DNA of 64,000 nucleotides from Bacteroidota bacterium (GTDB taxonomy: Bacteria > Bacteroidota > Ignavibacteria > UBA10030 > UBA8401): assembly GCA_021796215.1 (NCBI GenBank), contig JAJYOK010000004.1, forward strand, positions 94,217 through 158,216. Reading direction: 5' to 3'. This document shows, piece by piece, positions 9,338 through 18,166 of the stretch (the first letter of the stretch is position 1; each line of letters opens with the position of its first letter). The notes under the pieces were generated by a model, which was not told the origin of the DNA, ran no database searches, and saw only the letters and a list, made by a program, of their open reading frames with translations. Both the position numbers and the translations under genes were made by a program.

Positions 9338-10464
9338 TGAACATTCTTATTCTCGGCACGGCATATCCGTTACGCGGCGGCATCGCACACTACAACGCGC
9401 TTCTTTTTTCACATCTCAAAAAACAGCACAACGTTTCTCTTGTTTCGTTCAAACGCCAATACCCGAAAATATTTTTCCCCGGAAAAACGCAAGAAGAGCA
9501 CGGCGATCCCGGCATCCCGGTTACAAGCGAGCCGCTGATAGATTCTGTAAACCCGTTCAACTGGATCCGCGTCGGAGTAAAACTGCGAAAGCGTAATCCC
9601 GACGTCGTCATTTTCAAATACTGGCTTCCGTTTTTCGGGCCTTGCCTCGGAACAATCTGTGCGCTCATTAAGTGGCGGAGAACAACACGGGTGCTGGCAA
9701 TCTGCGACAATGTAATCCCTCACGAGCGGCGCCCGGGTGATGTCGTGTTCACAAAATATGCGTTCCACTTTGTCGACGCGTTTATTGTTCAATCCGACAC
9801 GGTGGAGAAAGATTTGCTCTCCCTATTTGACCAGCCTCGTTACGTAAAAGTGCCGCATCCCGTCTATGAAATCTTTGGCAAGAAAATTCACAAAGAAGAA
9901 GCGCGCAAGAAATTGAAGATCGTTGATGAAAAAGTAATTCTCTTTTTCGGTTACATCAGGAAGTACAAAGGACTGCATGCGCTTATTGATGCGATGAAAA
10001 TTGTGAAGCAGCTGTTGCCGGTGAAATTGCTTGTTGTCGGGGAATTTTATGATGATGAGGAGAGCTACCGCTGGCACATCAGCGATGCGCAGGTGCGCGA
10101 TGTTATTGATGTTGTCTCCGATTATGTGCCGAATGAAAAAGTAGGAGAATATTTTTCCGCGGTTGATGCTGTCATCCTTCCCTACCTTTCCGCGACACAA
10201 AGCGGCATCGCGCAGATCGCCTATAATTTTGATAAGCCGGTTATTGCAACGAACGTCGGGGGGTTGGCGGAAGTAGTTGCGGACGGAATTTCAGGAATTA
10301 TTATTCCCCCGAACGATCCGGCGTCGCTTGCTGCTGCAATTCAGAAGTTTTACAGTGAAAATCTCGAGGCGAAACTTTCTGCAGGTGCTGCAGAGGAAAA
10401 GAAGAAATATTCTTGGGATGCAATGGTGGACGCAGTGGAACAACTAACGGCGGGAAAGCACTGA
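9337..10464 (+). CDS. Family 4 glycosyltransferase (group 1)
   Basis: 375 residues with the GT-B layout. The N-terminal domain begins with ILILGTAYPLRGGIAHYNALL, the glycine-rich loop near the acceptor site. The C-terminal domain has ILFFGYIRKYKGLHALIDAM and LPYLSATQSGIAQIAYNFDKPV, equivalent to the family E-x7-E nucleotide-sugar region although its first acidic residue is not obvious. It probably transfers a sugar from a nucleotide donor to a lipid-linked glycan. It is translationally coupled to the GT9 gene (TAATGA overlap) and closed by a terminator-like hairpin, giving a three-gene glycosylation operon with the GT2 gene. Confidence 0.87.
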   Translation: MNILILGTAYPLRGGIAHYNALLFSHLKKQHNVSLVSFKRQYPKIFFPGKTQEEHGDPGIPVTSEPLIDSVNPFNWIRVGVKLRKRNPDVVIFKYWLPFFGPCLGTICALIKWRRTTRVLAICDNVIPHERRPGDVVFTKYAFHFVDAFIVQSDTVEKDLLSLFDQPRYVKVPHPVYEIFGKKIHKEEARKKLKIVDEKVILFFGYIRKYKGLHALIDAMKIVKQLLPVKLLVVGEFYDDEESYRWHISDAQVRDVIDVVSDYVPNEKVGEYFSAVDAVILPYLSATQSGIAQIAYNFDKPVIATNVGGLAEVVADGISGIIIPPNDPASLAAAIQKFYSENLEAKLSAGAAEEKKKYSWDAMVDAVEQLTAGKH

Positions 10465-10468
10465 ATTG

Positions 10469-10510
10469 TATGGGCGGAGCCAGCCGCGGCAGCCCCCGCC
10501 CTGTGTTTTT
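10469..10510 (+). terminator. Terminator after the glycosyltransferase operon
   Basis: GGGCGG and CCGCCC enclose a GC-rich segment (AGCCAGCCGCGGCAGCC) and are followed by TGTGTTTTTG shortly after the GT4 stop, as expected for a Rho-independent terminator. Confidence 0.55.
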
Positions 10511-10516
10511 GACTGC

Positions 10517-10714
10517 CTAATACGAAATATTTTCCACTTCGATAATTTCAGCATCCATATCCTTCTTTCTCAGAAATTCTACAAAATCAAGATTGAAGTA
10601 TTGCTGACGCTGGCATTCGAATTCTTTTAAAAGCTCTGCGATCTTTTTATCATCCAGCGTGCTTTTGAAAAAATTCAATTCTTCATGATCGTCATAGATG
10701 CGATAGTAAAACAT
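10517..10714 (-). CDS. Small acidic hypothetical protein
   Basis: 65 residues, MFYYRIYDDHEEL at the start and EIIEVENISY at the end, rich in Asp/Glu/Lys and aromatic residues, with a likely alpha/beta mix and no signal or membrane segment. The ATG at 10714 is chosen because a full GGAGG lies five bases upstream; an upstream GTG overlaps that site. It lies in the same direction as the acyl-CoA dehydrogenase, 31 bases after its stop, so it may be the last gene of the etf operon. I do not recognise the family. Confidence 0.6.
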   Translation of the reverse strand: MFYYRIYDDHEELNFFKSTLDDKKIAELLKEFECQRQQYFNLDFVEFLRKKDMDAEIIEVENISY

Positions 10715-10745
10715 AGGCACCTCCGTTTTGTTTTCGTAGCGAAAT

Positions 10746-12485
10746 TTACGAATCGTGATTCAAAAGAATTTTGTCGGCATGGAGAATATCTGAAAACACT
10801 CCGTTTTTAATCGCTTCCACATTGCTTCGCGCTTTTGCCAGTGCGCCTAAAATATAGCGATTGGCGATAAAAACTTTTCTCTGATCAATTTCTGCATCAT
10901 CAAGTAGAAGGTATCCGATGATGAGATAGCTGTACAGTTCGACAAGATCTTTCGCCGCAATATCCTGAAACGTTGTATCCTTTTTCTCCAGCACATATTT
11001 CAACACATCATAAAACAGCAGGCGTATTTCTTTTAAACATTCAACAAGCCTGTCAAATCCCGACCTTGTCGGGAACGTCTGCGTTTCCTTTGCATCAAAA
11101 TAATCGTGCAGAACATCGTTCATCACAGTGCCGGTTGCTGCAACAATTTGCATCTGCGACGTACCTTCATAGATGTTGGTGATGCGTGCATCGCGGGCAA
11201 GCCGCTCCACACGAAATTCTTTCATATATCCGGTGCCGCCGTGGATTTGCAGCGCATCATACGCCATGCGATTTGCAGATTCGGTTAAAACATACTTCGT
11301 TATCGGTGTGAGAAGGTTCGCTATCTTCGTCGCTTGCTTCAACTCGACGTTTTGCTCGGCAAACGATTTCCCTTCTTCTTTGAGTTTCTCGATGAGTTCT
11401 TCAAGCTTTTCTTTGTGGTCAACCGCTTGAGCAGTATAATAAAGAAGCGAACGGTTTGCTTCCAGCGTTACACGCATTTCAATCAACATATTTGAAACTG
11501 CCGGTAATGCATAGATTGCTTTACCGAATTGTACGCGGTCCCGTGCATAGCGCAGCGCTTCTTCGTATGCGGCTTGTGAAATTCCAAGCGCCTGCGCCGA
11601 AACGCCCATACGCGCACGATACATCAGGTCAAGCACATATTTGATGAGGCCGAATTTTCTGCTGCCGATAAGCTGCGCTGGTGTATCATTAAACTGCAAT
11701 TCGCATGTGGGTGATCCGTGAATACCAAGTTTGTTTTCAATCCGGCGCACCTTTACACTGTCGCCGCTTTTGCAGACAAACAAGCTCAGTCCTCTGCCGT
11801 CTTTTGTGCCGGCCTCTGAGCGCGCGAGCACAAGCAGCACCTCTCCATTGCCGTTAGTAATGAACCGTTTCACGCCGCGCAAGAACCATGCCCCGTCCTG
11901 ATTCTGATATGCCTGAAGTTTCACGGACTGAAGATCGGAGCCGGCATCGGGTTCGGTGAGTGCCATGGCGCCGGTATATTCTCCCGTAGAAAATTTCGGA
12001 AGAAACTCCTGGCGCTGTTGTTCGTTTCCAAATTTCCTGATTGTATCGCCGATATCTTGCAAGCCGAACAAATTCATCAGTGAAGCATCGGCGCGCGCAA
12101 TAATCTCAATCGCCATGATGTAAATCGTGAACGGGAAATTCAGTCCGCCGTATTTCCGCGGAAGGATCATTCCCATGAGATCTGCTTGTGCAAGTTCATG
12201 CAGGCTTTTTTGTGTACCGCACGCATACGATACGGTCCCGTTTTGGAGCATCACCCCGTCATGGTCAACTGCGGCGGCGCGGGGACCTATTCTGTTCGCA
12301 GCAAGATCGCCGACAACTTCAAGAACTTTTTTATAATTTTCCACTGCGTCGTCATAATTTACCGGCGCGTCGGGAAATTCTTTCGCCCCTGCATATTCAT
12401 CTTCCGCGATAGCAACGATACCGCGCAGATCGAGCTTCTTAAAATGAAAAAGCACGTCGCTGTTATCGAGAAAAAAATTTAACAT
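10746..12485 (-). CDS. Acyl-CoA dehydrogenase
   Basis: 579 residues, a long-form FAD-dependent acyl-CoA dehydrogenase that makes the trans-2-enoyl-CoA double bond in fatty acid oxidation and passes electrons to ETF. Visible family motifs are ALTEPDAGSD (signature 1, FAD/substrate contact), RGVKRFITNG, MAYDALQIHGGTGYMKEFRVERLARDARI split around signature 2, and the catalytic glutamate region IYEGTSQMQI. Beyond the core ~400 residues there is a C-terminal helical extension as in VLCAD/ACAD9-type enzymes. It is encoded 8 bases after etfA, so enzyme and electron acceptor are co-expressed. One codon stretch (residues FPTRSGF) is made by a perfect palindrome. Confidence 0.92.
   Translation of the reverse strand: MLNFFLDNSDVLFHFKKLDLRGIVAIAEDEYAGAKEFPDAPVNYDDAVENYKKVLEVVGDLAANRIGPRAAAVDHDGVMLQNGTVSYACGTQKSLHELAQADLMGMILPRKYGGLNFPFTIYIMAIEIIARADASLMNLFGLQDIGDTIRKFGNEQQRQEFLPKFSTGEYTGAMALTEPDAGSDLQSVKLQAYQNQDGAWFLRGVKRFITNGNGEVLLVLARSEAGTKDGRGLSLFVCKSGDSVKVRRIENKLGIHGSPTCELQFNDTPAQLIGSRKFGLIKYVLDLMYRARMGVSAQALGISQAAYEEALRYARDRVQFGKAIYALPAVSNMLIEMRVTLEANRSLLYYTAQAVDHKEKLEELIEKLKEEGKSFAEQNVELKQATKIANLLTPITKYVLTESANRMAYDALQIHGGTGYMKEFRVERLARDARITNIYEGTSQMQIVAATGTVMNDVLHDYFDAKETQTFPTRSGFDRLVECLKEIRLLFYDVLKYVLEKKDTTFQDIAAKDLVELYSYLIIGYLLLDDAEIDQRKVFIANRYILGALAKARSNVEAIKNGVFSDILHADKILLNHDS
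11058..11074. repeat. Intragenic palindrome TCCCGAC-CTT-GTCGGGA
   Basis: A perfect 7-base inverted repeat with a three-base loop inside the acyl-CoA dehydrogenase C-terminal extension. It resembles the other in-frame GC-rich palindromes of the window (49994, 50388, 50583, 54275, 62882). Confidence 0.55.
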
Positions 12486-12493
12486 AGTATGAC

Positions 12494-13513
12494 CTACTTC
12501 AATTTATTTTTATATACTTCGATGAAGCGCGGCAGTACTTCCATTGCATCACCGACAATGCCGTAATGACTGATGCCGAAAATCGGGGCGTCGGGATCGG
12601 TATTGATGGCGATGATTTTGTTTGATTCCTGCATGCCGGCACGATGCTGGATTGCACCGGAAATGCCGACGGCAATATAAAGCTTCGGCCTTACCGTAAC
12701 TCCGGTTTGACCTACCTGCCGTTCGTGCGGAATAAATCCCGCATCAACTGCGGCACGGCTTCCGGCAACTTCACCGCCAAGCACGTGCGCAAGTTCGTGA
12801 ATCAACTTAAAATTTTCTTTCGAATGAAGTCCATAGCCGCCTGATACAATAATCGGCGCGGCTTTCAGATTGACGTGGTTTTCTTCCCGGTGCTGTTCAA
12901 TAATGGCGACAACTTCATCGAGTTCATCGGGAATATATGGAATTGAAGTGAGTGTACCTTTCCGGCTGCCTTCCTGCAGATGCATTTCCATGACGCCTTC
13001 GCGTACGGTTGCCATCTGGATAGGATTGTCGGGAGTAATAATTGTTGCAATAATGTTGCCGCCGAATGCCGGGCGAATTTGTAAAAGAAGCTGCTTGTAT
13101 TCTTTCCTCAAATAAGTAATATCGGCAACCTGCAAATCGGTGCAATCCGCTGTGAGTCCGCTTCGGGTTGCAGAAGCAACGCGCGGCGCCAAGTCTCTTC
13201 CGATAATGGTCGCACCGAAAAGCACAATGCGCGGATTGAACTGACGAACAATATCCGTCAGCGTTCTGCTGTATGGAAGCGTTCTGAATTGTTTGAGTGC
13301 GGGATGGTCAACGAGAAGAGCTTCATCTGCTCCGTAGCGGAATGTTTCCTCCGCAAGTTCTTTAACCTGATGACCGATGACGACGGATTTTACTTTCCCT
13401 CCCATTACTTGCGCAAGTTTTCGGCCTTTGCAGAGCAATTCAAAGCTGACGTCAGCCGCTTTGCCGTTGCGCTGCTCGACAAACACCCAGACATCGTTCG
13501 ATAATGAAGACAT
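12494..13513 (-). CDS. etfA: Electron transfer flavoprotein, alpha subunit
   Basis: 339 residues. The N-terminal domain is of the ETF superfamily ([20 protein letters not shown]). The C-terminal FAD-binding domain has the alpha signature [19 protein letters not shown], followed by [26 protein letters not shown] and YGIVGD. With EtfB it carries electrons from acyl-CoA dehydrogenases to the quinone pool. It lies between etfB and the dehydrogenase. No start-site conflict was seen. The bifurcating type cannot be decided by eye. Confidence 0.95.
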   Translation of the reverse strand: MSSLSNDVWVFVEQRNGKAADVSFELLCKGRKLAQVMGGKVKSVVIGHQVKELAEETFRYGADEALLVDHPALKQFRTLPYSRTLTDIVRQFNPRIVLFGATIIGRDLAPRVASATRSGLTADCTDLQVADITYLRKEYKQLLLQIRPAFGGNIIATIITPDNPIQMATVREGVMEMHLQEGSRKGTLTSIPYIPDELDEVVAIIEQHREENHVNLKAAPIIVSGGYGLHSKENFKLIHELAHVLGGEVAGSRAAVDAGFIPHERQVGQTGVTVRPKLYIAVGISGAIQHRAGMQESNKIIAINTDPDAPIFGISHYGIVGDAMEVLPRFIEVYKNKLK

Positions 13514-13537
13514 TGTGTGTTAGTTATATTGTTTTTA

Positions 13538-13568
13538 GATGCAGGACACATCAAAGGCGTCCTACATC
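13538..13568 (-). terminator. Hairpin in the etfB-etfA spacer
   Basis: GATGCAGGAC and GTCCTACATC form a ten-base stem with one G-T pair around an 11-base loop in the 62-base gap between etfB and etfA. It may stabilise or process the message; it has no strong T tract, so a terminator role is uncertain. Confidence 0.4.
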
Positions 13569-13575
13569 TCATACA

Positions 13576-14463
13576 TTATCCGAGAATATGATCTTCCATT
13601 AATTTATCAATCAACTTTCCAATGCCGGATTTGGTCGGTTCAACGTGTTCGTGTCCGCCGCTGTTGAGCACAACTGATTCAACTTTGTACACTTTTGTTG
13701 GTGACCCGTGAACGCCGCACCGAACAGCATCAAGCTTAAGGTCATCCATCGTCAGGGTTCTGATAAACAGCGAGCGGGATTCATATTCATGCACAAGCGT
13801 GTCGGTGGAAAGAAGAGAATTCCCTTCCACGAGCTTTTCAATTTCCATCAGCGACCGCGCACCTTTGTATGCCATTACACGCTTTGCTTTGAACGACCTC
13901 GGCTCGGCGGTATCTTTCACAACTGTCAGAAGAACCGGAAGCGTGCAGCGAATAATTTCGAAGCCGCCGTCAATTTTTCTTTTCGCAGTCACCGTTCTGT
14001 TTTCAACTGAACGAATTTCTTCGACATACGTGATCTGCGGAATCTGAAGCTTCTCCGCAGTCTGCGGACCGACCTGTGCTGTGTCGCCGTCAATCGCCTG
14101 CCTTCCGGCGAAGATAAAATCAAACGTGCCGATTTTTTTAATCGCTTCGCTCAACACGTACGACGTTGCGAGTGTATCCGCACCGGCAAATTTTCTGTCA
14201 CTGATAAGATATACACGGTCCGCGCCCATGTACAGGCATTCTCTTAAAATATCGGAAGCACGTGGCGGACCCATGGTAATAGCGGTAACTGTTCCGCCGT
14301 ATGTATCTTTAATCTGCAATGCAATTTCCAACGCTACCTTGTCCTCATGATTGAAGACCGCTGGCAGCTTGGAGCGGTTCACAGTTCCGTCTTCCTGCAT
14401 CACGTTGCCGGTGATGTTGGCGGTATCGGGAACTTGCTTAACAAGAACAATGGAATGGTACAT
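13576..14463 (-). CDS. etfB: Electron transfer flavoprotein, beta subunit
   Basis: 295 residues, somewhat longer than the common ~250. Family features are IVLVKQVPDTANI at the N-terminus, NHEDKVALEIALQIKD, VTAITMGPPRA, ILRECLYMGADRVYLISD and FIFAGRQAIDGDTAQVGPQTAEKL, the last being the adenine-nucleotide-binding signature. It forms the cytosolic heterodimer with EtfA. It is the first gene of the etfB, etfA, acyl-CoA dehydrogenase operon. Its upstream leader contains a GC-rich inverted repeat. Confidence 0.95.
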   Translation of the reverse strand: MYHSIVLVKQVPDTANITGNVMQEDGTVNRSKLPAVFNHEDKVALEIALQIKDTYGGTVTAITMGPPRASDILRECLYMGADRVYLISDRKFAGADTLATSYVLSEAIKKIGTFDFIFAGRQAIDGDTAQVGPQTAEKLQIPQITYVEEIRSVENRTVTAKRKIDGGFEIIRCTLPVLLTVVKDTAEPRSFKAKRVMAYKGARSLMEIEKLVEGNSLLSTDTLVHEYESRSLFIRTLTMDDLKLDAVRCGVHGSPTKVYKVESVVLNSGGHEHVEPTKSGIGKLIDKLMEDHILG

Positions 14464-14980
14464 AGATGCAGAACCCCGCTCAATTAGCGTACCAGCTTTT
14501 TGAGAGCGGGGAATACCCTTCTTGTTGCCTCAGAAGAAGAATAACGGAAGGCGAGGAGAATTTTTCTTCTCAGAATTGCGACTCAATCTTGTGAATGGGA
14601 ATTTTTGGGGGAGAGCTCAAACGATAAAATTTCTTCAAAACAAAACTTCCTTGACTTTTACAAAACCCTTTCTTACCATAGGCGAGAATGAGCAAGTGAA
14701 ATCGAGACAAAAAATTCCGCCTTGCTGTAATGGAACGGGGTATTTTAGCCAAACCAAAAGCGTGTTCCCACGATTCAAGAAAAGTTTACCAATCATAAGT
14801 GAGAGAGGCACGAAGATGTGGAAACTTTTTAGAGGCAACATTCCCAATAAAATCTTCGCTTTCTAAAAGATGGTAAGTCAAAACGAGAAGATTATTCAGT
14901 CAATTCCAGATAAATCTTTATTTCGCGACGCTTAAGTTCTTCCTAAAAAAACGAACACTACAAAAGAAAGCTACTCGTAC
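14464..14980. other. Long intergenic region upstream of etfB
   Basis: 517 bases without a convincing gene. Right upstream of etfB is an inverted repeat CCCCGCTC (14474-14481) and GAGCGGGG (14504-14511) that would sit in the etfB leader or promoter. A 114-codon open frame on the plus strand (14522-14866) has biased, low-complexity content and no known motif and is not accepted. The remainder is AT-rich and should carry the divergent promoters of etfB and the FG-GAP gene. Confidence 0.5.
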
Positions 14981-16525
14981 ATGAAAAAGTTTTTAATTCT
15001 GCTATGTGTGGTGGCGCAATCTCTTTTTGCCCAAGCACCCAAAGAACTCAAAACCATTTTTGAAGTTGCAGGGCAAGACTCCGGTGCATTGCTCGGCTAT
15101 TATGTAAAAGGCGTAGGCGACTTAAACAAAGATGGTTACGCCGATGTTGCCGTGAGCGCACCCGGGCAACTTAAGACATACATTTACTACGGCGGCAAGA
15201 CGATGAGCCAAACGCCTTCGCTTACCTTGCAAGGCGGAGGAGCAATTGCCAGCGGTGATTTTAACGGCGATGGATGGATTGATTTGGCAATATATAAAAT
15301 CTATCAAGATACAGTAATGATTTATTTTGGGAAATCCACAATGGATAGCATCCCTGATAAAATTCTTGCAGGAAAAAACTTTGGGGATAATGGCTTTGGA
15401 TACAATCTAGCGGTTGGCGATATCAATGGAGATGGATTCGATGATTTAATAGCTAGTGGATCAGATACGGCGAATAGAGGTAAGGTGTATATATTTGCGG
15501 GCGGCTTACAAATTGATACCGTACCAAAAGTAACATTACTTGGAGATACGTTGCGTGCAGGCTTAGGTTGGGATTTTGCATCGGGGGATATTAACAAAGA
15601 TGGCAAAAAAGATATTGTTGCGTTAGGGTACAATCAATTAAGTTTTTCCGGAAATGATCAATATTATTACCTTTCCATCTTTCTTGGCGACTCAGCATTT
15701 CAATTAAAGCGTAATTACTATATAGATTCCCGAAATGTTCCCGGGGGCTTCAAAAGTCATGTTGCCTGCTTCGATGCTGACGGTGACGGCATCGATGACA
15801 TACTGGTAAACAAGATTTACATCTTCAAAGGAGGAACGCACCTCGATACACTTCCCACGTATTATGTTGCACCGCCAAATAACGATACTTCCAATTTCGG
15901 TTCTTACCCATGGGTGAGTGGCGGTGGAGATTTCAACCGAGATGGAGCGAAAGATATTCTGGTGAGTTCAACACAGGGATATTTCGGTGGAGTACCTGGA
16001 GTGTTTCTCATGCTTGACCGAAAAAATCACCCTGGACAGTACGTAGCATACAGAGTGTATACTGATTATTGGACGGAATCTCTGGATGGCCGCCCCGAAA
16101 ATGCAGGTGACGTTAATGGTGACGGTATTGATGACATTATCATCGGTGGACCAGATGCGTTCCTTCACCAGGAAGGTATCTTTGGTATTTATTCTGGAGA
16201 TACATCGCTGGTAACTACCGTTGAAAATGGGGCAAACTCTCGTCCTGAAAGCTTTGAACTAAACCAAAATTTCCCTAACCCGTTCAATCCCTCAACAGTC
16301 ATCAGTTATCAACTGTCAGCCAGCAGCAAAGTTGTTCTGAAAATTTACGATTCGCTCGGGCGAATCATTGCAACCCTTGTCAATGAACAACAAGCGGCAG
16401 GGAAACACACAGTTTTGTGGAATGGGGTTGATGAAAATGGAAATCACGTGAGCTCCGGCGTGTACTATTACCAATTGATAATCCCAAGTGGCGCACAGGC
16501 GAAAAAAGCAATACTCATCAAATAA
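14981..16525 (+). CDS. Secreted FG-GAP/VCBS repeat protein with type IX secretion sorting tail
   Basis: 514 residues. A signal peptide (MKKFLILLCVVAQSLFAQ) is followed by seven FG-GAP-like repeats, each with a calcium-binding loop: DLNKDGYAD, DFNGDGWID, DINGDGFDD, DINKDGKKD, DADGDGIDD, DFNRDGAKD and DVNGDGIDD, giving a probable integrin-alpha-like beta-propeller. The C-terminus (FELNQNFPNPFNPSTVI to SGVYYYQLI..KKAILIK) is a type A sorting domain recognised by the type IX system, so the protein is exported across the outer membrane. Adhesion or surface binding is the usual inference for such propellers. It appears monocistronic. Confidence 0.85.
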   Translation: MKKFLILLCVVAQSLFAQAPKELKTIFEVAGQDSGALLGYYVKGVGDLNKDGYADVAVSAPGQLKTYIYYGGKTMSQTPSLTLQGGGAIASGDFNGDGWIDLAIYKIYQDTVMIYFGKSTMDSIPDKILAGKNFGDNGFGYNLAVGDINGDGFDDLIASGSDTANRGKVYIFAGGLQIDTVPKVTLLGDTLRAGLGWDFASGDINKDGKKDIVALGYNQLSFSGNDQYYYLSIFLGDSAFQLKRNYYIDSRNVPGGFKSHVACFDADGDGIDDILVNKIYIFKGGTHLDTLPTYYVAPPNNDTSNFGSYPWVSGGGDFNRDGAKDILVSSTQGYFGGVPGVFLMLDRKNHPGQYVAYRVYTDYWTESLDGRPENAGDVNGDGIDDIIIGGPDAFLHQEGIFGIYSGDTSLVTTVENGANSRPESFELNQNFPNPFNPSTVISYQLSASSKVVLKIYDSLGRIIATLVNEQQAAGKHTVLWNGVDENGNHVSSGVYYYQLIIPSGAQAKKAILIK

Positions 16526-16598
16526 AACATCTACAATTAGTTTAAAAGTTGTTCCTTAAAAACATCGTAACATTAAGCTCAATAATTTTGAGGTAGTT

Positions 16599-16676
16599 AT
16601 GAAAGGATGGTTGATAGCACTAATTTTTGTTTCGTGCTTTGCCTTGTCATTTTCCCAAAAATCACCACAAAGCTAA
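16599..16676 (+). pseudogene. Orphan signal peptide (25 codons), probable gene remnant
   Basis: ATG preceded by TTTTGAGGTAGTT opens a 25-residue frame MKGWLIALIFVSCFALSFSQ plus five residues, then TAA. This is a complete Sec signal peptide with almost no mature protein. It most likely marks the start of a secreted-protein gene that was deleted, or a very short secreted peptide. Its translation-start context resembles that of pepT 180 bases downstream. Confidence 0.45.
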
Positions 16677-16778
16677 CCATCAGTTTTGTGAATGTCAAGA
16701 ATTTTTTCCCTGCATCTTTCGAAAAGACTCCTTATATTCTTGCAATCTTTTTCTCTCAACATTAACTGCGAGGTTATT

Positions 16779-18038
16779 ATGGTAAACCAATCTCTTCTCG
16801 ACCGATTTCTCCGCTACGTTAAAATAGACACTCAATCCGATGAAAACTCTGCCACCTATCCCAGCACGACAAAACAATTCGACATGCTTAATCTTTTGGT
16901 GAAAGAATTGAAGGAGCTTGGAGTGAAGGATGTGAACATTGATCAATACGGCTACGTGATGGCAACACTGCCGGGCAACCTTCCGGCTTCAGACAAAGCG
17001 TACGGCAAGGTACCGGCTGTCGGCTTTGTGTCGCATGTGGACACATCGCCTTCCGCAAGCGGCGCGAATGTGAAGCCGCAGGTCATCGAAAAATATCAGG
17101 GCGGGGATATTGTTCTGCACGGTGATTCATCGGTCGTACTGCGTGTTTCTGAGAACCCGGAATTAAAACACAACATCGGCAAGACAATTGTTACGACAGA
17201 CGGCACGACACTCCTCGGTGCAGACGACAAAGCCGGCGTCGCAATAATCATGACGGCAATTCAAAAACTCATTAACACTCCAAGCATTCTCCATGGAGAT
17301 ATTAAAATCGCTTTTACACCGGATGAAGAAATCGGCGCCGGAACAAAATATTTCGACATTCCGAAATTCGGCGCAAAGTTCGCGTATACCGTTGACGGCG
17401 ATACGCCGGGTGAATTGAACAAGGAAACATTCAGCGCAAATTCGGCAATCATTACCGTGCATGGACGCAACATTCATCCCGGCAGCGCAAAAGGCATCAT
17501 GATCAATTCAATCCGCGTGCTTGCCGATATTATTGTCCGCATGCCAAAAGATATTGCACCGGAAACCACCGAAGGATACGAACCGTACATTCATCCGCAT
17601 CTTGTGAACGGTGAAGAAGAAAAATCAACGCTGAGCATTTTGCTGCGCGATTTCAACACGGCGGGACTGGATGTGTTGAAAAAGAAACTCGAAGATATTA
17701 TCGCCGAAGTGCAGCCTCTTCATCCGAAAGCCCGCATTGAATTGAAGATCATCGAATCGTACCGCAATATGAAAGAAGGCGTGGAAAAAGATCCGCGCGT
17801 GATTGATTATTTGTGGGACGCTGCACAACGCGCCGGACTCGAGCCAAAGTGGGTGCCGATTCGCGGCGGCACGGATGGCTCAAAACTCACCGAAAAAGGA
17901 TTGCCCACGCCGAACATTTTCACTGGCGGACAAAACTATCACGGTAAAACAGAATGGCTTTCTGTGTGGGGCGCAGAAAAATCCGTTGAAACGGTCGTCC
18001 ATCTTGCCCAAATCTGGGCGGAAAAATCCCGGAAATAA
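16779..18038 (+). CDS. pepT: Peptidase T (tripeptide aminopeptidase)
   Basis: 419 residues, an M20 di-zinc metallopeptidase that removes the N-terminal residue of tripeptides in the cytosol. Metal and catalytic motifs are visible in order: VSHVDTSPSASG (His-x-Asp), TTLLGADDKAG (bridging Asp), FTPDEEIGAG (general-base Glu-Glu), TVDGDTPGE, NIHPGSAKG (His) and GGQNYHGKTEW (last His ligand). The ATG at 16779 is chosen because the family N-terminus begins here and GAGGT lies upstream; the longer open frame from 16692 adds unrelated residues. The OPT transporter encoded downstream suggests a peptide-uptake-and-digestion pair. Confidence 0.95.
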   Translation: MVNQSLLDRFLRYVKIDTQSDENSATYPSTTKQFDMLNLLVKELKELGVKDVNIDQYGYVMATLPGNLPASDKAYGKVPAVGFVSHVDTSPSASGANVKPQVIEKYQGGDIVLHGDSSVVLRVSENPELKHNIGKTIVTTDGTTLLGADDKAGVAIIMTAIQKLINTPSILHGDIKIAFTPDEEIGAGTKYFDIPKFGAKFAYTVDGDTPGELNKETFSANSAIITVHGRNIHPGSAKGIMINSIRVLADIIVRMPKDIAPETTEGYEPYIHPHLVNGEEEKSTLSILLRDFNTAGLDVLKKKLEDIIAEVQPLHPKARIELKIIESYRNMKEGVEKDPRVIDYLWDAAQRAGLEPKWVPIRGGTDGSKLTEKGLPTPNIFTGGQNYHGKTEWLSVWGAEKSVETVVHLAQIWAEKSRK

Positions 18039-18166
18039 ATGCACCAATTCACCGTAACGATGTAAAGTCGAAAAGGATTAAAAAAGAAAAAATCATTGCG
18101 TCATCGCGCCTTTGCAGTAAAAATTTTCTAGCCAGCCGTCATTCCTTAATTATTACGGAGCAGCTC

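Noticed and set aside
14522-14866. 114-codon plus-strand frame in the etfB upstream region
   Set aside because: Low-complexity translation, no ribosome site, no motif; region is AT-rich intergenic DNA.
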